From Geosiphon pyriformis (lineage: Eukaryota > Glomeromycota > Glomeromycetes > Archaeosporales > Geosiphonaceae), in NCBI GenBank assembly GCA_016748015.1, contig JAAOMT010000514.1:542924-606923 (forward strand): DNA of 64,000 bases, written 5' to 3'. Positions within the stretch are counted from its first letter, which is position 1. Every line of letters begins with the position of its first letter. Shown here in pieces: positions 34,991 through 45,174 of this stretch. The position numbers and the translations under genes were made by a program. The notes under the pieces are model-generated. The model was given only the letters and a program-made list of their open reading frames with translations. It had not been told where the DNA came from and searched no databases.

Positions 34991-36767
34991 TTTACAACCA
35001 ATTACCATTTCACCCTTTGGAGAACATCCAGAAATCTACACCTGCCCAAAGCCAACAACCACACAACAAATTTTTGAGTCCAATGAACAAGTCTGCTTGG
35101 AACATAATATTTCGATTCCAAACATTTATATTCTAGAAGGAACAAAGAAAGTCTGAGTTACTTTTTACAATCCCAACAATTTCCCCATAGTTCTATTAAA
35201 TAACTTAGAAATTGGAGTCATTCACAGTAACATTTTTCAACAAGAACTACCCCAAACAGTTCCCAATTTTTCGGAAATCATTGGACATTCACTACCAAAA
35301 ATCAACCCAAACTCTAGCTCTGAAAACTACCATGTTGTCATGGAAAAACTATCTTAAATCAACATGGGACAACTTGAACCACAACAACAAAACCAGCTCA
35401 AAGAGCTAATTGCAGAATTTGCAGATATCTTTGCTGAAAACAACAATGACTTAGAAAGAACCAATTTGGTCCAACACCAAATTTATACAGAAGATGCCAA
35501 ACCAAGAAGACAACAAACATATCGAGTTGCTCCAGAAAGCCACCAATTTATCCAAGAAGAAGTACAATGAATGCTTAACAACAGGCTTATTCAACTTTTT
35601 ATGAGTCTTTGGGCTTTACCTATAGTGCTAGTTAAAAAGAAAAATGGAAAGATATGATTTTGTGTTGACTATTGACAACTCAACAGTATTACAATTGAAG
35701 ATGCCTACCCCCTTTCCTGAATTGATGACATGTTAAATGCTCTTGGAAAATCCAAATACTTTTCAACACTAGATTTAGAAAGCAGTTACTGACAAGTTGC
35801 TATGGATCCCAAAGATCACTCCAAAACAGCATTTACCACCCAAGATGGAAATTATGAGTTCAATATAATGCCCTTCGGATTATGCAATGCACCAGTAATG
35901 TTTCAGAGATTAATGGATGTTGTGTACCAAGGACTCCTTTGGAAGTCAGTAGTTATTTATCTTGATAATACTAATGTTTATTTCCCATTATTTGAATTAC
36001 ACTTAAAACACCTGTGAGAAGTTTTTCAATGATTACGAAAAGCAGGACTAAAACTCAACATTGAAAAATGCTACTTTGGAAAAACAAGTTTGGCCTTCCT
36101 TGGTCATATTGTTAGTAAAGATGGAATTAAACCAGACTCTGAAAAAATCAGCACTGTCAAAAACTTCAAAACTTCTCGAAACACTACAGAACTAAGAGGA
36201 TTTGTAGAGTTAGCCTCTTACTATTGGAAGTTTATCAAAGGATTCTCAAAAATTGCAAAACCTCTCAACCAGCTTACCACCAAAAACATCAAATACAAAT
36301 GGACTGCTGAATGCCAAAATGCATTTGAAATCCTCAAAGAAAAATTAACGACAGCTCCAATTCTCACTTACCCAGATTTCAGCAACTGATTTTGATTAGC
36401 AACAGATGCCTCTTATACAGCCTTTGGTGTCATCTTATCACAATTAAATGACAATGGAAATGAGCGAGTAATCACTTATGCTAGCAGAACATTAAAACCA
36501 GCTGAAAAAAACTACTCTGCCACAGAACTAGAAACAGTAGCCATAATCTGGGTCCTATATCACTTCAATCTTTATCTTAGGCCTAAAGAATTCGATATTA
36601 TTACTAATAATATTGGACTTAAATGACTTCAGAACAAAAATACTCAGCTGAACGCAAAACAAATCTGATGAACAGGATTTCTAGTAAACTATCAATACAT
36701 AGTACATCACAAACTAGGAAAACTCCACATCAATGTCAACTGTCTTTTCAGAATGAGACAAGATTAA
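34991..36767 (+). pseudogene. Copy B linker, reverse transcriptase and RNase H
   Basis: Linker about 34991-35350, then MGQLEPQQQNQLKEL at 35364. RT: FCVDY then a stop near 35660, FSTLDLESSY near 35760, MPFGLCNAPVMF near 35869 and catalytic box YLDNTNVYF near 35959 (second Asp is Asn). RNase H: ATDASYTAFGVILSQL near 36402, TELETVAIIW near 36523 and IITNNIGLK (Asp of the third site is Asn). The ORF ends at TAA 36765-36767 after RMRQD, at the shared stop position. A 20-A run begins within that stop region. Confidence 0.88.
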
Positions 36768-36831
36768 AAAAAAAAAAAAAAAAAAACAAAAACCAACACT
36801 CAATTTAACCAATCAAAACAGCCAACAAACA

Positions 36832-38217
36832 ATGAATTCGGAAAATTACAACAATCTCAAACAATATTTGGAAACATTAACAATCCCAACAGATTGGTCT
36901 TCAGATAAAAAACATTGACTACAACAACAAGCCAAACAATATTTTCTACACAACAACATTATTTATTATCGAAATTTCAAAAACCCAGACAAGCCACTCA
37001 GATTAATACAAGAACAAAAAAAAGAGACTATATTATACAATATGCATTCAGATCTTTCATCAGCACACTTCGAAAAAGACAGTACCACCCAAAGAACACT
37101 AGAATACTACTTTTGGCCACGAATAAAAAAAGACATTCACGAATATGTCGAATTTTGTGATAGTTGTCAAAGAAGAGGAGGAACACGCCTTACTGAACCA
37201 TTAAATTCAATCAAAGTTGGACAACCCTTTGACCGAGTTGGTATCGATTTAGTCAGACCACTATCTATCACCACTCAAGGAAACCATTATATTGCAGTAG
37301 CTGTAGACTATCTTATTAAATGGTCTGAAGCCAGAGCTATTCAATAAGCAGATGCGAAATCAGTAGCAAATTTTATCTATGAAGACATCATTTGTAGACA
37401 TGGATGTCCAATTGAACTTTTATCTGATCAGAGAACACACTTTGTAAACAATCTAATACAAGAAATTTGTGAATGATTTAATGTCAAGAGACTATTATCT
37501 TTGTCCTACCATCCACAAACCAATGGACTTGTAGAACATTTTAACAAAACATTGTGTGAATCATTAGCCAAAGTTTCAACTGATTTTGAGCAAGAATGGG
37601 ATTTCTTTATTCCATCAGTGTTACTAACATATAGAACATTAAAACAAGATACCACAAAACACACATCATTTGATTTAACTTATGGAAAGACAGCAACATT
37701 ACCAATTAGTTTTACAGTGGAAACATACCCAGCACAACCAATCGATAAAAACAATTTCCAGAAAACACTACAACAAAGAGCCTACACTCTGCTTAGCACA
37801 TTGGAAGGAAAACGACGAATAGCAGCAACTCATATTGAACATTCTCAAGCTCAACAAAAAGAAAGACATAACAACAAATTACCACCTATTACCAATGAAT
37901 TTAAAGTTGGAAATAAAGTTTTCTTACACAGAACTAAAGCTGAAAAACAATGGAGTGGAAAATTTGAAAATAAATAGGATAGATCATTCTTTATCCATGA
38001 AATTCTAGGCAATGGATCATACAAGCTAAGACTTAATAACAAAATCCTAGCAAAAGTTGCACATGGAGATCATTTGAAACACTATAATTCCAGAAACAAT
38101 CTTGAACCATTAATTCCACAAATTAGCACACATTTCCTTTTAATCAATCCTGAAGATATTCCATGGAATTTAGAACCAATAGTTGTTATTGAACAACCTC
38201 CCAACTTGAACACTTAA
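36832..38217 (+). pseudogene. Copy B integrase ORF2
   Basis: ATG 36832 (MNSENYNNLKQYLETLTIP) to TAA 38215-38217 is 1386 nt, identical in length to copy A. Zinc region: H in SSAHFEKD and C-D-S-C in EFCDSCQRRGG. Catalytic residues: D in GIDLVRPL, D in LLSDQRTHF and E lost to His in NGLVEHFNKT (Glu precedes it; alignment places Glu at VEH). The C-terminal module reads FKVGNKVFLHRTKAEKQWSG. In-frame stops at 36915, 37345, 37472 and 37975. Confidence 0.88.
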
Positions 38218-38335
38218 TTTAAATTTATTATTATAGTTATCTTCTTACAATTTAGAAACAATCTCACAAAAAACAAAAATAACATAAAAACCCATACACC
38301 AAAAATAATTTTCTTTTATTTTCAAATCTCTTATA

Positions 38336-39055
38336 ATGACTATTCTTCAAAACATTCAACAATTATCCCAAAAACTAATGTTAGCTTTAAAAACAATACC
38401 TGAATTATCCATTACTGTTACTGGAAACCACATTAATTATACCCAAACAGAAGTAGTCACAAATTTAGCCCCAAATTCACGAAAATATCACCCATATAAG
38501 AAGAACACAAGAAGTTATTCTGGAATTCACCTGCCAGAACTTTTAAAGCTTGCTTTAAGAGAAAACTTAATGCTCACTTCTATTAGTATTCTACCAAATG
38601 CTACTATTCAACAAAAACTTCAACTGTGTCTTAATGAAAAAAACTATGACTATACTCCAATATATAGATATTTCTACATTGGAAAAACACTTCATAAACG
38701 AAAACGGGAGCTTACAGCAGCAAACCTCACAAAAGAAGCTATTCGGAAACAACTTTACAATGAATTCAAGACAACAGCTAGACCTACAAACAGTCGTTAT
38801 AAACTAAGAGCTGCTCTTAGACTTTATGACCTATTCCACACCTGTGAAAACGTCCTACAAAACCCAATTTTACAACCTTTGAAGATTCAATACATTGGAA
38901 AGTTCACAGAACTAAAATTTCAACAATTTTCAGACCAAATTTCTTCAATAATTTTGGATTATTATCTGGAAATTACAGACAGTACTTAGACTTTAATGGA
39001 GCTCAGTCTTGAAGAGGAGGTTATATTACCAGACAAAATTAGAGATATTATTTAA
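38336..39055 (+). pseudogene. Copy B ORF3, nearly intact 3' ORF
   Basis: ATG 38336 (MTILQNIQQLSQKLMLALK) gives 217 residues to a TAG at 38987-38989, which is TGG in copies A and A2. Past this single stop the frame continues to TAA 39053-39055, 240 codons in all, identical in length to copy A. It crosses the purine tract GAAGAGGAGG (39011-39020) and enters the LTR by 32 nt. It has a Tyr-rich middle (DYTPIYRYFYIGKTL), a basic helix (KRKRELTAANLTKEAI) and a helical C-terminal third. No signal peptide or membrane segment. Its preservation relative to gag and pol suggests it is a genuine product; function unknown. Confidence 0.78.
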
Positions 39056-40011
39056 CATGAAATTATTGTTATAATTCCCATCATTAATTAACATATATTA
39101 TTGTTTCAAATTATCACTTATTATATTAGCAAAATGTCTGAAATTATCATTTAATTAATAATCCAATGTGTATATGACACAAATGTAACCTAATTGCAAT
39201 GATCAATCATGCAATACTCTGAACTATGTAACATTCAAAAAGTTCGCCGAAATTTGTAGAAATTTGCCAAAATAATTGATAGTTTACCGAAATATCTAAT
39301 AGTTCGCAGAAATAACTTGTAGTTCACCGAAATGTATCTTTAGTTCAGCAAAATTGTAGAAAATAGCAAAGTTCGAATTCACAGAATAGTGTTATGACAA
39401 GTTGTATAAAAGAAGAGTGTCTCTCTTTGAGAAAATGTATCTTACTTCAGATTTAATAATTAGAATCATCCTTTACACACAAAAACAAAATAAATATTAT
39501 ATAAATTCAAAAAACCAAATTCTTAAATTATTTCCCTTGAAATTAAATAATTCCTACTAACAGTTTTGAAATTGATTAGCTACCAATTTCAGTAGATTGT
39601 TAAAACACTTTCAGGCCTGGATCCGAAACAACTTCCATAAATCATCAGTTTTACTTTTTCTTTTACATTTCTTTTATTCTCTTTCTTTTCTTATTATAAA
39701 TCATTTGGGTAGCCTACAAACAAGAATTCCTGTAGAAGAGTTGACTTTCACAGCAAAGTAACTACATATTTTTAGTGAGCTTCCAGACGAGCAATTCCTA
39801 GGAAAGGGTTGATGTTTACTACAATGTAACTATACAAAGTAACTGGCATGAAATTGGCCATTCCACTTATAAGCCCAACAGTTCAAATTATAAAAGATAA
39901 TTTGAAGATAAATTCAGTTACTGGAGGTTCAACCACATTCAGAAAACGTGAATTCACAGCAAACAGGCATTAACAACATTTAAGAAAAGAGACCAAAAAC
40001 CTCTAGTAACA
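39024..40011 (+). repeat. Family 1 LTR, copy B 3' LTR (988 bp)
   Basis: It starts TATTACCAGAC (G-to-A in the TG end) and ends CTCTAGTAACA. It aligns with 30207-31194 without length change. The CCGAAAT repeat array at 39240-39350 is clearer here than in the other LTRs. TATAAAAG lies near 39405 and AATAAA near 39489. Confidence 0.95.
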
Positions 40012-40106
40012 ATGGTTTGCTCCTATGATTTCTGATTCTGCCACTTTTAGATGATTGTTGTTGGTGCTGGTTTTTTGTAGGATTATATCTCACAGAGAGC
40101 ACCAAA
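40012..40106 (-). other. Copy D gag leader and primer-binding site
   Basis: This minus-strand stretch between the D 5' LTR and the B insertion holds the primer site candidate TGGTGCTCTCTGTGAG (40104-40089). It then carries the leader and the first codons of gag (AAAGTGGCAGAATC, near 40048). It joins 30202 and below once B is removed. Confidence 0.75.
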
Positions 40107-40931
40107 TGTTACAGATAATTATTTGGGGTCTTAAAGCAAATAACAAATCTGTAACTTGGTGCTTGATTGGTATTCTGGTGTTGATATCTGAAGGTTTGAT
40201 TGATCTGAAGGTTTGTTGCAAAGTTCTTTGTATAATGGGCAGAGATTTAATAGTTGTTTCAGTAGCCTCTGGAATCACAATTCCATTAAATTTTTTTCTC
40301 AGCATGGTGGCCAGTAATCCTTCTGGTAAGCTATCCTCAAATCTATAAGTGTTCTACCCTTGTTTTACAGATCTTTTATCAGTCTTTATAATGTCTGTAT
40401 CTTAGCGCTTAATCCTTAATCAATTTAGTAAAACCAAAGAAATAACAAAAAGAAATAAACAAAAGCAATTACAAGTTAGTATTCTGTCAATGGCTGTGAT
40501 CAAGAGCTATTGTTCCAGTGTAATTAAGTATTAATTACTATTAACATAAAGTGTTGATAATGGAGATAATAAATAATTATTTATTGATATTTGTAAATGG
40601 AAGGTTGTTTAAATCAGATCTAAACTGGAAGATTTCTAACTAAAAGATTCTGTCTTTTCTACTTTTAGCATTACTGCTATATATACATAATTGAGATTCC
40701 TTGATTTCTCAATTCCTTACATCAGGAATCCTGGAATTCCTGGAATTCTGCAATTTCTTTTGAGAGGAATTCTGGAATTCTGGAATCTTGTAATTCTTTG
40801 TACAAGAATCCTGAAATTTCTGGAATCCTGTGATTTTTTTTGAGAGGAATCCTGGAATTCCACATTTACTACAGTTATTTCTGATTGGCTAATTTATGCT
40901 AATATACACTTCCTATATTCTATGAGTAACA
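40107..40931 (-). repeat. Family 2 LTR, copy D 5' LTR (825 bp)
   Basis: On the plus strand it starts TGTTACAG and ends CTATGAGTAACA, keeping the consensus ends of the minus-strand LTR. The GGAATTCC-type array lies near 40720-40870. It matches 11040-11903. The next four bases GTGT are the right target-site copy. Confidence 0.93.
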
Positions 40932-42005
40932 GTGTAACAATTGGAAATGTCTATCCATTTCCAAAAATTGATGACATGCTAAATGCTTTAGGAAAAGCCA
41001 AGTTCTTTTCAACTTTAGACTTGAAAAGTAGATACTGGCAAGTCAAAATGAACCCAAAAGATCAACCCAAAACAGCATTTACCACCCAAGGAGGAAACTA
41101 TGAGTTTAATGTTATGTCTTTTGAACTCTACAATACACCAGCAACATTTCAGTAATTCATGAATATTGTATATGAAAAACTCTTATGACAATCAGTAGTT
41201 GTCTATCTTAATAACACTGATGTATACTGACCAAGCTTTAAAACCCATCTTATTTACCTGTGAGAAGTTTTCCAATGATTATGGAAAGCAGGATTAAAGT
41301 TGAACATTGAGAAATGTCACTTTAGAAAAACAAGTTTAATTTTTTTTGAACACATTGTTAGCAAAGATGGATTCAAACCAAATGCTGGAACAATTAATGC
41401 TGTTAAAAACTTTCAAACACCCAGAAATACTACAGAGCTATAAGGATTTGTAAGATTAGTCTTCTACTATTGAAAATTCATAAAAGAATTTTCAGAAATT
41501 GCCAAACTACTCAACTATCTCACCAACAAAAACGTACCATATCAATAAACTGAAGAACAACAAAAAGCTTTTGAAATTCTCAAAACAAAATTAACAACAG
41601 CTCCAGTTCTTGCTTATTCAGACTTTAACAAATGGTTCCAACTAGTCATTAATGTCTTACATATAGCTTTTGGTGTCATTTTATTACAATTAGATGAAAA
41701 TGGCCAAGAACAAGTTATTGCCTATGCTAATAAGACACTCAAACCAACAGAACTCAAATATGGCTCAACTGAATTAGAAGCTGCTGCAATTATTTGGGCT
41801 ATTAAACATTTTCAACAATATCTGAAAAATTGATATTATAACTAACAATATTGGCCTTAAATAGCTCAATAAAAAGAAAACTAAACAAAGTGCCAAAAAG
41901 TCTTGATGGAATGATTTCCTAGCAGACTACAAATATATTGTATACCACAAATCAAGAAAACTACACACCAATGTTGATAGCCTCTCAAGAATAAGACAAG
42001 ATTAA
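40932..42005 (+). pseudogene. Copy A2 reverse transcriptase (C part) and RNase H
   Basis: It starts at Ser-Val-Thr of the Asn-Ser-Val-Thr segment, then FPKIDDMLNAL, FSTLDLKSRYWQV near 41007, a degraded MSFELYNTPATF, and the catalytic box YLNNTDVY near 41205 (both Asp changed). RNase H begins near 41640 with the first acidic site changed (VINVLH), keeps Glu in TELEAA near 41770, and ends at the shared stop TAA near 42003. Many TGA, TAA and TAG codons interrupt it. Confidence 0.83.
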
Positions 42006-42060
42006 CATCATTAACAATTTTACTACAACTTATCACTATCAACAAAATAACAAAACAACA

Positions 42061-43346
42061 ATAAATCTCAGAAATTACAACAATCTTAAAAACTATTTGA
42101 AGACTTTTACTATGTCAGAAAATTAATTTTTAAGTAAAAAACATCGATTATAACACCAATCCAAACAATATTTTATACATCACAACAAAATTTATTATAA
42201 AAATTGCAGAAATCCAAACCAACCACTCAGATTAGTACAGGAAAATAAAAAAGAAACAATTCTATATAACATGCACACAGATCTTTTGTCAGCACACTTG
42301 GAAAGAAATGAAACAATCCAAAGAATTCTTGAACATTATTTTTGGCCTTATATGCAAAAAGACATTTGACAATATGTAAAATCTTGTGATAATTGTTAAA
42401 AAAAAGGAGAAACTTGCTTCACAAAACCTTTAAATCCAATCAAAGTTGGATAACTTTTTAACAGAGTTGGAATTGATTTAATTGGACCATTACCTATTAC
42501 AATCCAAGGAAATTGTTATATTGTAGTTGTAGTAGATTATCTTACCAAATGGCCTGAAGGTAGAGCCATTCAAAGAGCAAATGCAAAATCAGTAGCAAAT
42601 TTTATCTATAAAAACATTATTTGTAGACATGGATGCCCAATTAAACTTTTATTTGATCAAGAAACACATTTTGTGAACAATTTGATACAAGAAATTTGTG
42701 AACAATTCAATGTCAAAAGACCTCTATTATTACTTTATCACTCTTAAACAAATGGACTTCTAGAACATTTTAACAGAACATTGTGTGAATCTTTAGTTAA
42801 AGTCTCAACAGATTTTGAGCAAGAATGGGATATTTTTATTCCATCAGTATTACTAGTATACAGAACACTAAAACAAAATACTACAAAATACACACTATTT
42901 AATCTTACTTATGGAAGGACAGCAACATTACCAATTAATTTCATAGTAGAAACATATCCAGTACAACCAATAAATGAAGAAAACTTTCAAGAAACACTCC
43001 AAAGAAGAGCTTATACTCTTCTTAATACATTGGAAGGAAAGAGACACATAGCAGCCACTCATATTAAACATTTTTAAGCCTTATAAAAAGAAAAACATGA
43101 CAACAAATTACCATCAGTTACCAACAAATTTAAAGTTGAAAATAAAGTTTTCTTACACAGAACTAAGGCTGAAAAACAATGAAATGAAAAATTTGAACAT
43201 AAATGGGATGGACTATTTTATATTCACAAAATTTTAGGCAATGAATCATACAAGTTAAAACTTGATAACAAAGTATTAGCAAAAGTTGCACATGGAGATA
43301 AATTGAAACACTATCATTCCAAAAACAATCAAACTTGAATACTTAA
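42061..43346 (+). pseudogene. Copy A2 integrase ORF2
   Basis: The expected start ATG is ATA at 42061. It has the H in SAHLERN, C-D-N-C near 42388, D in GIDLIGPL near 42471, a degraded second Asp region (LLFDQETHF near 42650) and Glu in GLLEHFNRT near 42757. An open segment 42781-43077 aligns with A and B. The C-terminal module ends at TAA 43344-43346. It is shorter than A and B because of small deletions. Confidence 0.82.
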
Positions 43347-43506
43347 TTTAACATTTTTAATAATCTCTTCTAAAATACACAAACATAAAAACAAAAATAG
43401 TAAATAATTACAAAAAAACACTTAAACTCAAAAACAAATAAAAACCCTATACCCAAAATAATTTTCTTTATTTTTTTTTTCTCTTTATTAATTAGTTAAT
43501 TTTATC

Positions 43507-44220
43507 ATAATTATTTCCCGAAATATTCAACAAATATCTCAAAAATTAATGTTAGCCTTGAAAACACTTCCTGATTTATCCATAATGATTAATGGAAGTC
43601 AAATTAATTATATTTAAAAAAAAACCACAGCCCCAGTAGTAAATAATTCTCAGAACTATTACCCCTATAAAAGAAAAACAAGAGGTCACTCTGAAAATAG
43701 GTTACAAGAATTTTTGAAGCAAGCACTAAAAAAAAACTTTTTAATTGTCCCTATTGACATTCCACCAAATGTCACAATTTAACAAAAACTTCTACTATTT
43801 CTTAATGAAAAGAACAATAAACATACTCTTATATATGGATATTTTCATATTGGAAAAGCACTTTATGAACGAAAACTGAAACTTGAAGCAACCAACATCA
43901 TTCCTGAGGCTATACAAAAACAAATTCACAATAAATTCAAGACAGCAGCTGGACTAACAAATACTTACTACAAACTTAGAGCAGCATCTAGACTTTATGA
44001 TTTATTTAACACTTGTAAAAACGTCCTACAAAATCCAATACTCCATTCAATAAAGATTCAATATATTGGAAAGCTTTCAGAACTGAAATTTCAACAATTT
44101 TCAGACCAAATTACTTCAATTATCTTGGACCATTATCTTAATATCACAAATAGTGCTTGGACTTTGATAGAGCTCAGTCTTAAGAAGAAGATTATGTTAC
44201 CAGTAGAATTTAGCTATTAA
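43507..44220 (+). pseudogene. Copy A2 ORF3
   Basis: A frame of 238 codons aligns with ORF3 of A and B, from an ATA in place of ATG at 43507 to TAA 44218-44220, 26 nt inside the LTR. The only length change across 238 codons is small, but stops are present (for example TAA near 43616 and 43781). The conservation of frame through an old copy supports ORF3 as a real coding region of the ancestor. Confidence 0.68.
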
Positions 44221-45174
44221 TTAGCATGAAATTACCCTTATAATTCCTATTATTAATTAGCATACATTATTATTTATTTCAATTATTACTTATTATTTAA
44301 TCAAATTATCAAATATCATTACTCAATCAATAATCCGATTTGTATTTTAGAAATTAAGATGATCAAATTACACAATACCCTGAACCATTTAACATAGTCA
44401 AAATTCGCCGAAATTAATGAAAATTGGCCGAAATAATCAATAGTTCAGTGAAATAACTTGTAGTTTGCCGAAATGTATCTTTAGTTCACCCAAATTGTAG
44501 CAAAGAGAAAAGTACAAGTACAAGTTCAAAGACTAGTACTATAGCAAATTGTATAAAAAAAGAGCTTTTCTCTTCAAGAAAATGTATTTTTTTATAGTAT
44601 CTTATTATAGTAACTTATTTCAAATATCTTAATTGGAACAAATCACCTTTTTACAAAATCAAATAAAAATTAAAATATTCGAAAACCAAATTCTTTGATT
44701 ATTATACTTGAAATTCTTTCAACACAACTAATATTTTGAAATTGATTAGCTACCAATTTCAGTAATCTGTTAGTGACTCCAGGTCTGGATAGAAAACGTT
44801 TCCTTTGACAGAATTCTATTTTTTTTACATTTCTTTTATTTTTCTATTCTTTTCTTATTATAATCATTAGGGTAGCCTACAAACAAGATTTCTGTAGAAC
44901 AGTTGACTTTCACAAGAAAGTAACTACACATTTTTAGTGAGCTTCCAAATGAGCAATTTCTGGGAAAGAGTTGACATTTACTACAAAGTAACTACATAAA
45001 GTAACTGGCATGGAATTGGCTATTTCATTCATAAGCCCAGCAGTTCAAATTATAGGAGATAATTTAAAGATAAATTCAGTTATTGGAGATTCAATTGCTT
45101 TCAGAAAACATGAAATTAACAACAGACAAACAATAACAACATTCAAGAAAAGAGACCAAAAATCTCTGATAACA
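44195..45174 (+). repeat. Family 1 LTR, copy A2 3' LTR (980 bp)
   Basis: It starts TGTTACCAGTAG and ends CTCTGATAACA. It is more diverged from the A and B LTRs than they are from each other, with several small deletions. The CCGAAAT units remain near 44400-44490 and a TATA-like TATAAAAA lies near 44551. The following GTGT would be the right target-site copy; the left copy is outside the window. Confidence 0.9.

Larger units (their letters stand above)
30207..40011 (+). mobile_element. Family 1 retrotransposon copy B, full length
   Basis: LTRs are 30207-31194 and 39024-40011, both 988 bp. It is flanked by the direct repeat ATGG (30203-30206 and 40012-40015) in minus-strand copy D gag. Deleting B and one ATGG restores the D reading AAACCAT-TTAGGATT, which matches copy C near 19582. 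The order is gag, protease, cysteine-rich domain, dUTPase, RT, RNase H, integrase, ORF3. It is the only family 1 copy complete in the window. Confidence 0.96.
40932..45174 (+). mobile_element. Family 1 retrotransposon copy A2, right segment
   Basis: It resumes in the RT exactly where the left segment stopped at 11039 and runs through RNase H, integrase, ORF3 and the 3' LTR. The right end lies inside the C-terminal coding part of a minus-strand LINE. It is strongly decayed, as expected for the oldest LTR element of the nest. Confidence 0.92.

Noticed and set aside
1-45174. Frequent TGA codons as a sign of codon reassignment
   Set aside because: TAA and TAG occur equally in coding frames, and each aligns with different sense codons (Gln, Arg, Trp) in sister copies. 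This is mutational decay. The host gene uses normal stops.
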